From assembly GCA_035301025.1 (NCBI GenBank), contig DATGUV010000143.1, forward strand, positions 1-7,609: a DNA stretch of 7,609 nt, read 5' to 3'. Shown here piece by piece: positions 1-5,594 of the stretch. Position 1 is the first letter of the stretch, and each line of letters starts with the position of its first letter. The translations under genes and the position numbers were made by a program. The notes beneath the pieces were generated by a model. It saw only the letters and a list, made by a program, of their open reading frames with translations, had not been told where the DNA came from and searched no databases. This stretch comes from CALAMD01 sp035301025. GTDB taxonomy: Bacteria > Bacillota > Bacilli > Bacillales > Amphibacillaceae.

Positions 1-312
1 ATGTGGCCCGTACCAATCGCGGTACCAAATGAGAAATGTATAAGCAAGCATAGCTCCCATACAAATGAGCAATGGACCAGCGACCCAAATGGATTGAATC
101 ACTTTTTCTGGTGTGAAGATTCCTACTTTTTCATGGATAGATGACACGGTGAATCCATAATCATGAAGATGATGGTACACATTGCTCATGTATCCTTTAG
201 ACATAACATAAAATCCAAGTACTTGGGATATCAACATGCCTGCTAAAAGGATAAAATACATTTTACTCACTCGGTTAAATTCAAAGAATATTAATTTACT
301 CCCCTTGCGCAT
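1..312 (-). CDS. ABC-2 type transporter permease, N-terminal part (cut by window edge)
   Basis: Only the first 104 codons are present; the gene continues past position 1. The frame opens with ATG at 312 (MRKGSKLIFFEFNRVSKMYF...), 17 bases inside the end of the ATPase gene. A strong ribosome site (GGGAGGTGG, about 321-327) lies inside the last ATPase codons, so the two genes are translationally coupled. The protein has a basic, amphipathic start, a first membrane helix at about residues 19-36, a loop of about 40 residues presumably outside the cell, and a second helix at about 78-97. This layout (short cytoplasmic lead, helix, extracytoplasmic loop, helix) is usual for ABC-2 permeases. Position after a GntR regulator and an ATPase supports the membrane partner of that ATPase. 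Substrate is unknown. The family call rests on topology and context rather than on a recognised motif. Confidence 0.75.
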   Translation of the reverse strand, partial: MRKGSKLIFFEFNRVSKMYFILLAGMLISQVLGFYVMSKGYMSNVYHHLHDYGFTVSSIHEKVGIFTPEKVIQSIWVAGPLLICMGAMLAYTFLIWYRDWYGPH

Positions 313-997
313 TCGAATCCACCTCCCGCAAGATGTCTAGGATTGTTTTTCCTTCGGTTGCGCGCATATCCTCTAGCTCGAAAGCTCTGTGAATCATGCC
401 GTCTTCTATTAATACAGCTCGGTCTGCGAATTGCTCTAATTCTTGCAAGTCATGTGTCGTAATGAGAATTCCTTTTCCTTCAACTAGTTGCTGCATACAG
501 ACATCCAATATTTGTTCTCTACTTATTGGATCAATTCCTGAGAAGGGCTCATCAAGTAAAATATAATCCGCATCAATGCTTAATCCAAGCAACATATTCA
601 CTTTTCCTCGAGCACCCTTTGATAATTTTCTAATTTTATCGGATCGATGTAAAGAAAACTTATAAAGTAGTGCACTAGCACGTTCATCATTCCAGTGCCG
701 ATAAAAAGCCTTCATAAAAGCTATTGCATCGCCAACAGTCATTTGATTCACCATAATCATTTGATCTGGAATATATGAGATTTTTTCATAAAGAGCTGGA
801 TGAATTTCTTCGCCATCAATCGTTATTTTTCCTGCGGTTGGATGCGTTAGCCCCATAATCATATTCATAATTGTCGTTTTACCAACACTATTACGCCCGA
901 CAAGACATGTCATTTCCCCTTTTGGAATATGCATGGAAATATCTTTTAATACCCACTTCCGTCCATACTTCTTCGTAATATTTGTTAACTCGATCAT
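296..997 (-). CDS. ABC transporter ATP-binding protein (YtrB/YhcG type)
   Basis: Cytoplasmic ATPase (233 aa) of an ABC exporter. Visible in order: Walker A GRNSVGKTT (34-42), Q-loop at DQ 78-79, signature LSKGA (125-129), Walker B YILLDEP (145-151), D-loop SGIDP (153-157) and H-loop His182 (ITTHD). Two positions depart from the commonest consensus: Ser replaces Gly in the GxNGxGKT loop, and the signature reads LSKGA rather than LSGGQ. Such LSKG signatures occur in the small exporter ATPases found with GntR regulators, for example YtrB and YhcG; the 233-aa length is nearer to YhcG (about 232) than to YtrB (about 290), from memory. The start ATG at 997 overlaps the regulator's stop as ATGA, with a GGGAGG site at 1005-1010, so expression is coupled to the regulator. 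The partner is the permease overlapping its 3' end. Substrate is not readable from sequence; peptide or cell-wall-active antibiotic defence is the family-based guess. Confidence 0.92.
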   Translation of the reverse strand: MIELTNITKKYGRKWVLKDISMHIPKGEMTCLVGRNSVGKTTIMNMIMGLTHPTAGKITIDGEEIHPALYEKISYIPDQMIMVNQMTVGDAIAFMKAFYRHWNDERASALLYKFSLHRSDKIRKLSKGARGKVNMLLGLSIDADYILLDEPFSGIDPISREQILDVCMQQLVEGKGILITTHDLQELEQFADRAVLIEDGMIHRAFELEDMRATEGKTILDILREVDSNAQGE

Positions 998-1380
998 CGG
1001 TCATCCTCCCTTTCCAGTTCATTTATACGATTCTCTACACGTGCTAACACTTCTTCCATGGGAACTTGGATCAAATGAATGGCGTCTACAAATGTCTCAA
1101 CTGCATGATGGAGTAATTCTTCACGAACTTGGATTAACACCGCTTCATCGGTCGTTACCTTACTTGGATAATTACGCTCCGTATGGATGAGTTGTGCGTC
1201 TTCCATTTCTTTATAAGCTCGTTGCACGGTATTTGGATTAATTTGAAATAAACGGGCCAACTCCCTACGTGAAGGAATTTCATCGCCAGGTCGCAATTCG
1301 CCATTTGCAATGAGTACTTTAAAATGATTCATTACTTGTTCATACACCGGATCACGAGTATTGAGTGTAATCCCTCGCAC
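994..1380 (-). CDS. GntR-family transcriptional regulator, YtrA subfamily
   Basis: A 128-aa repressor. The N-terminal winged helix-turn-helix spans about residues 10-78 (PVYEQV...GELRPGDEIPSRRELARLFQINPNTVQRAYKEME), the classic GntR signature. It is followed by only about 50 residues of mostly helical tail (LIQVREELLHHAVETFVDAI...VENRINELERED). This is too short for a ligand-binding FadR, HutC or MocR domain, and the short tail for dimerisation defines the YtrA subfamily. Subfamily members normally sit next to ABC transporter genes, as here. The start is GTG at 1380: an in-frame TGA lies two codons upstream, and AAAGGAGGG (1388-1396) is well spaced. The gene leads the regulator-ATPase-permease unit and probably represses it by binding the inverted repeats around its own promoter. 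B. subtilis YtrA (about 130 aa) and YhcF are the nearest known models. The effector is unknown. Confidence 0.93.
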   Translation of the reverse strand: MRGITLNTRDPVYEQVMNHFKVLIANGELRPGDEIPSRRELARLFQINPNTVQRAYKEMEDAQLIHTERNYPSKVTTDEAVLIQVREELLHHAVETFVDAIHLIQVPMEEVLARVENRINELEREDDR

Positions 1381-1404
1381 AAATCATCCCTCCTTTTTAA
1401 GTGT

Positions 1405-1426
1405 GTGTATTAAGCGGTGCATACAC
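1405..1426. promoter_or_regulatory. Probable second GntR operator (O2) in the leader
   Basis: GTGTA (1405-1409) and TACAC (1422-1426) form an inverted repeat with a 12-bp spacer, the same half-sites and the same spacing as the main operator. The spacer also begins with the same TTA. It lies between the predicted transcription start (about 1454) and the ribosome site (1389-1394) of the regulator gene. Its centre (1415.5) is 52 bp from that of the main operator. It is inferred to be a second, weaker binding site. Confidence 0.55.
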
Positions 1427-1448
1427 TGTATTTAAAAAAATAGTGCTT

Positions 1449-1486
1449 CATATGCAGTGTATTATACACATAGTACACTGCATATG
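1449..1486. promoter_or_regulatory. Main GntR/YtrA-type operator (O1), perfect inverted repeat
   Basis: CATATGCAGTGTA (1449-1461) and TACACTGCATATG (1474-1486) are exact reverse complements, 13 bp each, with a 12-bp spacer. The cores AGTGTA/TACACT match the operator type I recall for B. subtilis YtrA (AGTGTA, about 13 bp, TACACT). One arm covers the promoter spacer and reaches the -35 box; the other abuts the -10 box and covers the start site. Binding would therefore block transcription. A smaller nested dyad, GTGTAT-T-ATACAC (1457-1469), lies inside. Confidence 0.85.
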
Positions 1487-1490
1487 TCAA
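1461..1490 (-). promoter_or_regulatory. Sigma-A promoter of the gntR-ABC unit
   Basis: Read on the minus strand, TTGACA (1485-1490) and TATAAT (1461-1466) are both perfect consensus boxes with an 18-bp spacer. Transcription should start near 1454, about 75 bases ahead of the GTG start at 1380. The strength of the boxes together with the embedded operator suggests a promoter that is normally held off. Confidence 0.85.
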
Positions 1491-1503
1491 CACAAGGTTT
1501 CTA

Positions 1504-3117
1504 CTACCACATCGCCACAGAGCCATCTGTTCTGGAGTCAGAACCACCGATAAGCACCCCGCTCTTAGGGTCTCGCCAAATGATTTGACCACGACCGAAA
1601 TTATTCGGTTCAACGACGTATTTCACATCATGACCTTTCTGGGCAAGTTCCTCAGCAATGTGGTGATGAAAACGATGCTCTACTTCCACTTGATTTCCAG
1701 TTGTCCACTTCCACCGCGGTGCATCAAGGGCTGCTTGTGGGTTTAATGTAAAATCAATCGTATTCATAATGACTTGAACGTGCCCTTGGGGTTGCATCAA
1801 TCCACCCATAACACCAAAAGGACCAACCGCTTCTTTTCCTTTCGTTAAAAAGCCAGGAATAATTGTATGGAATGTTTTCTTTCCGCCCTCCAGAGCATTT
1901 GCATGACTAGGATCCAGTGAAAAATCATGTCCCCGATTTTGAAGCGTAATACCTAAACCGGGAACGACGAGACCTGAGCCGAACCCCATGTAATTACTTT
2001 GGATAAAAGAAACCATATTTCCGTCTCCGTCTGCTGTGCATAAATAGATCGTTCCACCTTTTGCTAATTCTCCAGGAGTGTGCTCTTTTGCATGATCTCC
2101 AATAAGATTACTGCGCTCTTTTGCGTAGGATTCATTTAGAAGCTCATCAACAGTATGAGTCATTTTCTCAGGATCAGTTACATACGCAAGTCCATCAGCA
2201 AAAGCTAATTTTATCGCTTCAATTTGCGTGTGGTATGTATCCGTCATTTCTTTTTCCGTCCAATCATACCCTTTTAAGATGTTTAACGCTTGCAGAGCAA
2301 TGATTCCTTGACCGTTCGGTGGAAGCTCCCACACATCATATCCTTTATACTGGACGCTGATAGGATCCACCCACTCCGGTTTATGGGCTGCTAAATCTTC
2401 CTTTGTTATAAATCCACCATACTTTTTCGAGAAAGAAACGATATTCTCAGCAATGTCACCTGTATAAAACGAAGCTGCATTCGTTTCTGCGATTAACCGA
2501 AGTGCCCTTGCATGATATTGTGAAGCCCATATTTCACCTGGGAGTGGGGCTCGTCCTTTAGGAGCGAAGGTTGCAAACCAATTGGCAAATTCTTCTCCTT
2601 GCAATTGCTCGTTAAAAATACGAAAGGCTCGTTGCCAATACTTACTCAAGGTTGGCGAAACAGGGAATCCATTTTCAGCGTAATCTATGGCTGGTTGTAA
2701 CACTTCGCGAAAAGGTAATTTTCCAAATCGTCTCGATAGTTCTGCCCAAGCTGACGGTGCCCCTGGAACTGTAACAGGATACCATCCATACCGCGGCATC
2801 GAGTCGTGTCCAGCCTTTTTCACTGCATCTATGGTGATAGAGGCGGGTGATTTTCCACTTCCATTTAATCCATGTAACTCCCCTTTTGTCCATACAAGAG
2901 CAAATGCATCTCCACCGATACCATTAGATGTTGGTTCTACAACTGTTAAACACGCAGCTGTCGCAATAGCAGCGTCTATGGCATTTCCACCTTTTTTCAT
3001 AATGTCAAGCCCAGCTTGGGATGCTAACGGTTGGGAAGTTGCTACCATGCCATTTCGCGCATAAGATGCATTTCTCTTTATTGGGTAGGGATTCGTTATA
3101 TTCGTAAAAGCTTGCAT
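1504..3117 (-). CDS. ggt: Gamma-glutamyltransferase/acylase family protein (YwrD-like)
   Basis: A 537-aa N-terminal-nucleophile hydrolase. Members self-cleave before a Thr, which then attacks gamma-glutamyl or acyl-amide bonds. The family core is clear: MVATSQPLASQAGLDIMKKGGNAIDAAIA (24-52), EPTSNGIGGDAF (61-72), ELPPNGQG (264-271), and GGTIYLCTADGDGN (354-367), where Thr356 aligns with the catalytic Thr. Cleavage there would give chains of 355 and 182 residues. Unlike secreted GGTs there is no signal peptide, so it should be cytosolic like B. subtilis YwrD (about 525 aa). Canonical TTH after the cleavage point reads TIY, and the Arg that grips the glutamyl carboxylate (RExAP in classic GGTs) is replaced by GSGKSPA (86-92). 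Substrate may thus differ from glutathione; cephalosporin-acylase-like relatives exist. ATG at 3117 has AGGTGA seven bases upstream. It lies 30 bp after the creatininase gene, probably in one operon, and ends with tandem TAG stops. Confidence 0.9.
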   Translation of the reverse strand: MQAFTNITNPYPIKRNASYARNGMVATSQPLASQAGLDIMKKGGNAIDAAIATAACLTVVEPTSNGIGGDAFALVWTKGELHGLNGSGKSPASITIDAVKKAGHDSMPRYGWYPVTVPGAPSAWAELSRRFGKLPFREVLQPAIDYAENGFPVSPTLSKYWQRAFRIFNEQLQGEEFANWFATFAPKGRAPLPGEIWASQYHARALRLIAETNAASFYTGDIAENIVSFSKKYGGFITKEDLAAHKPEWVDPISVQYKGYDVWELPPNGQGIIALQALNILKGYDWTEKEMTDTYHTQIEAIKLAFADGLAYVTDPEKMTHTVDELLNESYAKERSNLIGDHAKEHTPGELAKGGTIYLCTADGDGNMVSFIQSNYMGFGSGLVVPGLGITLQNRGHDFSLDPSHANALEGGKKTFHTIIPGFLTKGKEAVGPFGVMGGLMQPQGHVQVIMNTIDFTLNPQAALDAPRWKWTTGNQVEVEHRFHHHIAEELAQKGHDVKYVVEPNNFGRGQIIWRDPKSGVLIGGSDSRTDGSVAMW

Positions 3118-3147
3118 CTTCTCTCACCTCATCTTCATATTCACATA

Positions 3148-3906
3148 TCATCTGTTTGAAGTACTGAAATCCTCTATAAACTCATGTAAGACATCAAGAG
3201 ATTTCTCGATAATCTTCTCACCAAGCTCCTGACTTCCTTTTGTACCGTCCCCAATGTTTCCGTTGTTCGTAATTTCCTTAAACTGATACACAACCTTTAC
3301 AAAATCACTGCGCATGTATTTTAAAGCAAAAGAATCTTCATTCATATCTCCTTTTTCTATAAAATTGTTCCTCACAATTTCGGGAACCATATACAGACAT
3401 TCAGAAATTTCCCGCTCACATGCATGACCAAAGTACGTAGAATCAATTTCTTTATTGATTACATCCTTAGCTGCATCTACAAATTTCGTATGAGCAATTT
3501 CTACATCATAAGCTCGAGCTAATTTTTCTGCGGCAACGCTAATGGTCGCAGAATTTCCACCGTGGGCATTTATAAATAAAAACTTCTTAATTCCGTGGCG
3601 TGTTAAACTATGTACAATATCATCAAGTAGCGCTATTAACGTTTCTGGTTTTAATGTAATTGTTCCTGGAAAATCCATATGGTGTGGGGATACTCCATAA
3701 TTAATCGTTGGTGCTACAACCACTTTTGGAAAAGCCCGTTTTGCAAGTAAGCTACAAAAAGCTTCTGCCCGGTAAGAATCACATCCTTCCGCTAAATGAA
3801 ACCCATGCTGTTCTTGTGCCCCAATTGGAATTAGTGCTACATTGGCAGTTTCAAAAGCCTTTTCAATTTCAGGCCAGGTCATATCCTTTAATACATATGC
3901 ATCCAT
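3148..3906 (-). CDS. Creatininase-family metal-dependent amidohydrolase
   Basis: A 252-aa cytosolic enzyme of the creatinine amidohydrolase family, which opens cyclic or linear amides with two metal ions. The metal-ligand pattern is intact: GAQEQHGFHLAEGCDS gives Glu32, His34 and Asp43; FINAHGGNS gives His115; HACEREISE gives Glu164. The usual HAGE motif reads HACE here. The open frame extends to an ATG at 4011, but I chose ATG 3906: it has AGGAGG at 3914-3919 with 7-base spacing, the first residues (MDAYVLKDMTWPEIEKAF) fit the family start, and the predicted transcription start (about 3951) lies inside the longer version. It is first in an operon with the GGT-like gene. The family also includes enzymes acting on formamides, inositol-derived lactones and the mycofactocin peptide, so creatinine itself is not assured. 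A nitrogen or carbon salvage role with the downstream acylase is inferred. Confidence 0.88.
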   Translation of the reverse strand: MDAYVLKDMTWPEIEKAFETANVALIPIGAQEQHGFHLAEGCDSYRAEAFCSLLAKRAFPKVVVAPTINYGVSPHHMDFPGTITLKPETLIALLDDIVHSLTRHGIKKFLFINAHGGNSATISVAAEKLARAYDVEIAHTKFVDAAKDVINKEIDSTYFGHACEREISECLYMVPEIVRNNFIEKGDMNEDSFALKYMRSDFVKVVYQFKEITNNGNIGDGTKGSQELGEKIIEKSLDVLHEFIEDFSTSNR

Positions 3907-3913
3907 TATTATT

Positions 3914-3919
3914 CCTCCT
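3914..3919 (-). promoter_or_regulatory. Ribosome binding site deciding the creatininase start
   Basis: AGGAGG on the minus strand, 7 bases before ATG 3906. No comparable site precedes the in-frame ATG at 4011, so the shorter protein is preferred. Confidence 0.85.
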
Positions 3920-3925
3920 CGAACT

Positions 3926-3941
3926 TCGTAACCGCTTTCAA
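3926..3941 (-). promoter_or_regulatory. Probable CcpA catabolite-response element (cre)
   Basis: The minus strand reads TTGAAAGCGGTTACGA, agreeing with the cre consensus (WTGNAANCGNWNNCW) at every fixed position except one near the end: the W after C is G. It lies roughly 10-25 bases after the predicted transcription start, a position from which CcpA commonly represses by roadblock. This implies repression of the creatininase-GGT operon when glucose or another preferred sugar is present. Confidence 0.5.
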
Positions 3942-3957
3942 AATATTTATAATATAA

Positions 3958-3986
3958 ATTATATGGTGTCAAAATAAGCAAGTCAA
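3958..3986 (-). promoter_or_regulatory. Sigma-A promoter of the creatininase-GGT operon
   Basis: TTGACT (3981-3986) and TATAAT (3958-3963) on the minus strand with a 17-bp spacer. The start site would be near 3951, giving a 5' leader of about 45 bases that contains the cre-like site and the ribosome site. Confidence 0.75.
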
Positions 3987-4129
3987 GATTCCCGTTTGTT
4001 TCCTTATGCATTTAGAAAGGTGCCTCTTAATAGGTACATGTAACTCTCTGTTCATGAAACGTTCATATAGAGATTGTATGATAATAATGGAAAAGGAAGC
4101 TTTGCAAGTTCGAAAGGGGAACACACCAC

Positions 4130-4525
4130 ATGAATTCTTACAGTACATTACTATTACGATTTTCAGCAATATTTTCTTTACTCGGCGCATTTCTAGGTTC
4201 ACATATGGCTGGATCAGGAAACTTAAGCTTTCAGTCTATACACGCACATATATTAGTAGTAGGTTGGCTCTCTTTATTTGCATGGGCCGTTTATTATAAA
4301 GTCTTTCGCACGAAAAAAACATTCCTTGCAACATTGCATGTTTGGACAGCAATTATTGGATCTATCGGTTTAACATTCGGAATGTGGGTCTATAAACTTA
4401 ACCCACTTAATTTTCCAGAACCTCTTCCACTCATCTTTTTTATTGTAGGTGGAACTGTACTTCTCATAAGCTTCTTCATCTTCTTGCTATTAACATTTAT
4501 GAAACCAGAAGAAGATGTAGCTTAA
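4130..4525 (+). CDS. Small four-helix membrane protein with His-x-His motif, possibly heme-copper-oxidase-like
   Basis: A 131-aa protein with four evident membrane helices (about 7-27, 38-59, 66-88 and 99-123) and a short acidic tail (KPEEDVA). Helix 2 begins with SIHAHILVVGWLSLFAWAVYYKVF: the His38-x-His40 pair followed by a Gly-Trp resembles the heme-ligand helix region of NorB/CcoN-type oxidase subunits, and helix 3 has His70 (ATLHVWTAIIGS). It is far too short to be an oxidase and lacks the other helices, so it may be a small heme- or metal-binding relative; this is inference. AAAGGGG at 4114-4120 precedes ATG 4130 with about 9-base spacing. It is transcribed alone: divergent from the creatininase operon and closed by a terminator 30 bases later. 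No convincing promoter was found; a weak TATGAT at 4077-4082 lacks a good -35. I do not recognise a named gene. Confidence 0.8.
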   Translation: MNSYSTLLLRFSAIFSLLGAFLGSHMAGSGNLSFQSIHAHILVVGWLSLFAWAVYYKVFRTKKTFLATLHVWTAIIGSIGLTFGMWVYKLNPLNFPEPLPLIFFIVGGTVLLISFFIFLLLTFMKPEEDVA

Positions 4526-4554
4526 ATAAATTGTGTTTTATTCTCACATTTGAT

Positions 4555-4589
4555 GTACCTATTCATTGATGGAATAGGTACCTTTTTTT
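4555..4589 (+). terminator. Rho-independent terminator after the four-helix protein gene
   Basis: A perfect 10-bp stem, GTACCTATTC (4555-4564) with GAATAGGTAC (4572-4581), encloses a 7-base loop and is followed by seven T (4583-4589). It starts 30 bases after the stop codon. Confidence 0.92.
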
Positions 4590-4655
4590 GCTTATTTTTA
4601 AGAAGGATTATCATTTAAAACGCTAGTTGTGAATGATTCGGAAAACTATATTTTT

Positions 4656-4685
4656 GTATGGAAGCCATCACACACATTCATCATA
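4656..4685 (+). promoter_or_regulatory. Probable forespore sigma-G promoter
   Basis: GTATG (4656-4660) fits the -35 pattern GHATR, and CATCATA (4679-4685) fits the -10 pattern CATNHTA, separated by 18 bp. These are the sigma-G features as I recall them for B. subtilis. Transcription would start near 4692, about 70 bases before the CotF-like gene. No good sigma-A, sigma-E or sigma-K alternative was seen in 4590-4763, although the motif is short enough to occur by chance. Confidence 0.5.
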
Positions 4686-4763
4686 GGAAATTCATCAAGT
4701 CATGCATAAAACCCCTTTTTTTGAGAACAATACTTTCAGAAACAAAAAATAGGAGGCATATAT

Positions 4764-5378
4764 ATGCATAACCAACAACCAGAACAAGGATTTACTGAAT
4801 CAAATCACATGGGGCATGAGCAAAATCATGCTTCACATTCTTTGTTAGAGGCACAAGCAGCGATTGGATCCATCATTACAACGATCGAACAATCCATATT
4901 ATATGAGCATCACATACAAGATCAACAACTCATGCAGATTGCTCAAAAACACCGCACATATTTACAAGGTCTCTACAATACGCTTGTAGACACATATAGG
5001 TCTGGACAAGATCCAGCAGTTCCAACTCAAACATATACCATGGGTGAAAGCACAAATGCTATTTATGGAACACAACCTGGTGCTCCCAAATCACCTGCAA
5101 CATCTCCCCAAGAAATTAATGATGAATGTGTTTCTGGCTTTTTACTCGATGGCTTGAAAATGCTCTCTACTGGATTTACTACCGCTGCTCTTGAAGCTAC
5201 AAACCCAGTAATGCGTAGAATTTTTGCTGATAGTGTTCCAAACATTATTGAGATGGCTTATGAAATGTTCTTATATGAAAACAAACAACATTATTACCAA
5301 TTACCTCAATTGCAAAAAGCGGATGAAGAAACATTGCTCAATAGCTTTGCACCGATGCAAGGCAATACTACTCATTAA
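4764..5378 (+). CDS. Spore coat protein CotF-domain protein (YhcQ-like)
   Basis: A 204-aa soluble protein. The N-terminus (1-26) is rich in His, Gln and Asn and has no signal peptide. Residues about 27-75 form a helical segment (SLLEAQAAIGSIITTIEQSILYEHHIQDQQLMQIAQKH...LYNTLVDTY). A Pro/Thr/Gly-rich linker (82-115) follows, then the Coat_F domain (about 116-180), recognised from NDECVSGFLLDGLKMLSTGF, the AALEATNPVMRRIF core and the IIEMAYEMFLYENKQHYYQ end. Proteins of this family are in or under the spore coat; B. subtilis CotF, YhcQ and YraF are examples. The arrangement of helical segment, linker and Coat_F domain recalls YhcQ. ATG 4764 has a perfect AGGAGG (4751-4756) with 7-base spacing. 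It is a single-gene unit between two terminators, probably made in the forespore from the sigma-G-like promoter upstream, which would place it on the core side rather than in the mother-cell-made coat. Confidence 0.85.
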   Translation: MHNQQPEQGFTESNHMGHEQNHASHSLLEAQAAIGSIITTIEQSILYEHHIQDQQLMQIAQKHRTYLQGLYNTLVDTYRSGQDPAVPTQTYTMGESTNAIYGTQPGAPKSPATSPQEINDECVSGFLLDGLKMLSTGFTTAALEATNPVMRRIFADSVPNIIEMAYEMFLYENKQHYYQLPQLQKADEETLLNSFAPMQGNTTH

Positions 5379-5397
5379 TATCACATCTCAAGACCTT

Positions 5398-5440
5398 TAG
5401 ACCATTTACTTTTTTCCTTATGAGTAAATGGTCTATTTTT
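5398..5440 (+). terminator. Rho-independent terminator after the CotF-like gene
   Basis: A perfect 13-bp stem, TAGACCATTTACT (5398-5410) with AGTAAATGGTCTA (5423-5435), has a 12-base loop and is followed by TTTTT (5436-5440) and further T. It begins 19 bases after the stop codon. There is no T-run on the opposite strand, so it works in the plus direction. Confidence 0.9.
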
Positions 5441-5452
5441 GTTTGAAATACC

Positions 5453-5481
5453 TTGCTTTTGAAATTATTTTGTAGTAGAAT
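5453..5481 (+). promoter_or_regulatory. Possible sigma-A promoter of the LTA synthase gene
   Basis: TTGCTT (5453-5458) and TAGAAT (5476-5481) are separated by 17 bp. Each differs from consensus at one or two bases. It would start transcription near 5488 and leave a leader of about 130 nt. I looked for ECF-type boxes (TGAAAC with CGTC) because some LTA synthase genes depend on sigma-M, and found none convincing. Confidence 0.45.
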
Positions 5482-5517
5482 AAAACGTTGTTACAAGGTA
5501 GTATTTTAAGAAAAATC

Positions 5518-5555
5518 CATGTACACATTTGTAAAAAATAGGTCTTTCGTACATG
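5518..5555 (+). repeat. Inverted repeat in the LTA synthase leader
   Basis: CATGTAC (5518-5524) and GTACATG (5549-5555) are exact 7-bp arms around a 24-base A/T-rich spacer. The site could be a protein-binding dyad or a leader stem-loop. Function unknown. Confidence 0.45.
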
Positions 5556-5560
5556 TAAAC

Positions 5561-5594
5561 ACGTATCATAGCTTGATTATCCAAGCATATACGT
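5561..5594 (+). repeat. Hairpin-forming dyad just upstream of the LTA synthase ribosome site
   Basis: The inner stem is GCTTG (5571-5575) with CAAGC (5582-5586) and a 6-base loop; the outer stem is ACGTAT (5561-5566) with ATACGT (5589-5594), joined through an internal bulge. It ends 10 bases before the ribosome site (5605-5610), so it could affect initiation or mRNA stability. There is no T-run, so it is not a terminator. Confidence 0.45.

Noticed and set aside
2687..3064. Open frame on the plus strand inside the GGT gene
   Set aside because: It lies wholly opposite a strongly conserved enzyme gene, has no domain signature or proper ribosome site, and is an antisense shadow.
4054..4066. Short palindrome ATGAA-ACG-TTCAT upstream of the four-helix protein gene
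   Set aside because: Five-base arms in A/T-rich DNA are expected by chance, and no regulator family with this site is evident.
4064..4085. Possible promoters (CATATAGA, TATGAT, GATAAT) for the four-helix protein gene
   Set aside because: None has an acceptable -35 element at a proper distance for sigma-A, sigma-B, sigma-E or sigma-K, so no promoter was annotated.
4605..4645. Fur-box-like half sites (ATTATCAT near 4608 and GAATGATTC at 4631-4639)
   Set aside because: The halves are too far apart and do not make the 7-1-7 or 19-bp Fur pattern, and no iron-related gene follows.
5529..5579. Alternative promoters (TTGTAA at 5529, TTGATT at 5574) for the LTA synthase gene
   Set aside because: The matching -10 regions are poor, and the second would start transcription at or after the ribosome site.
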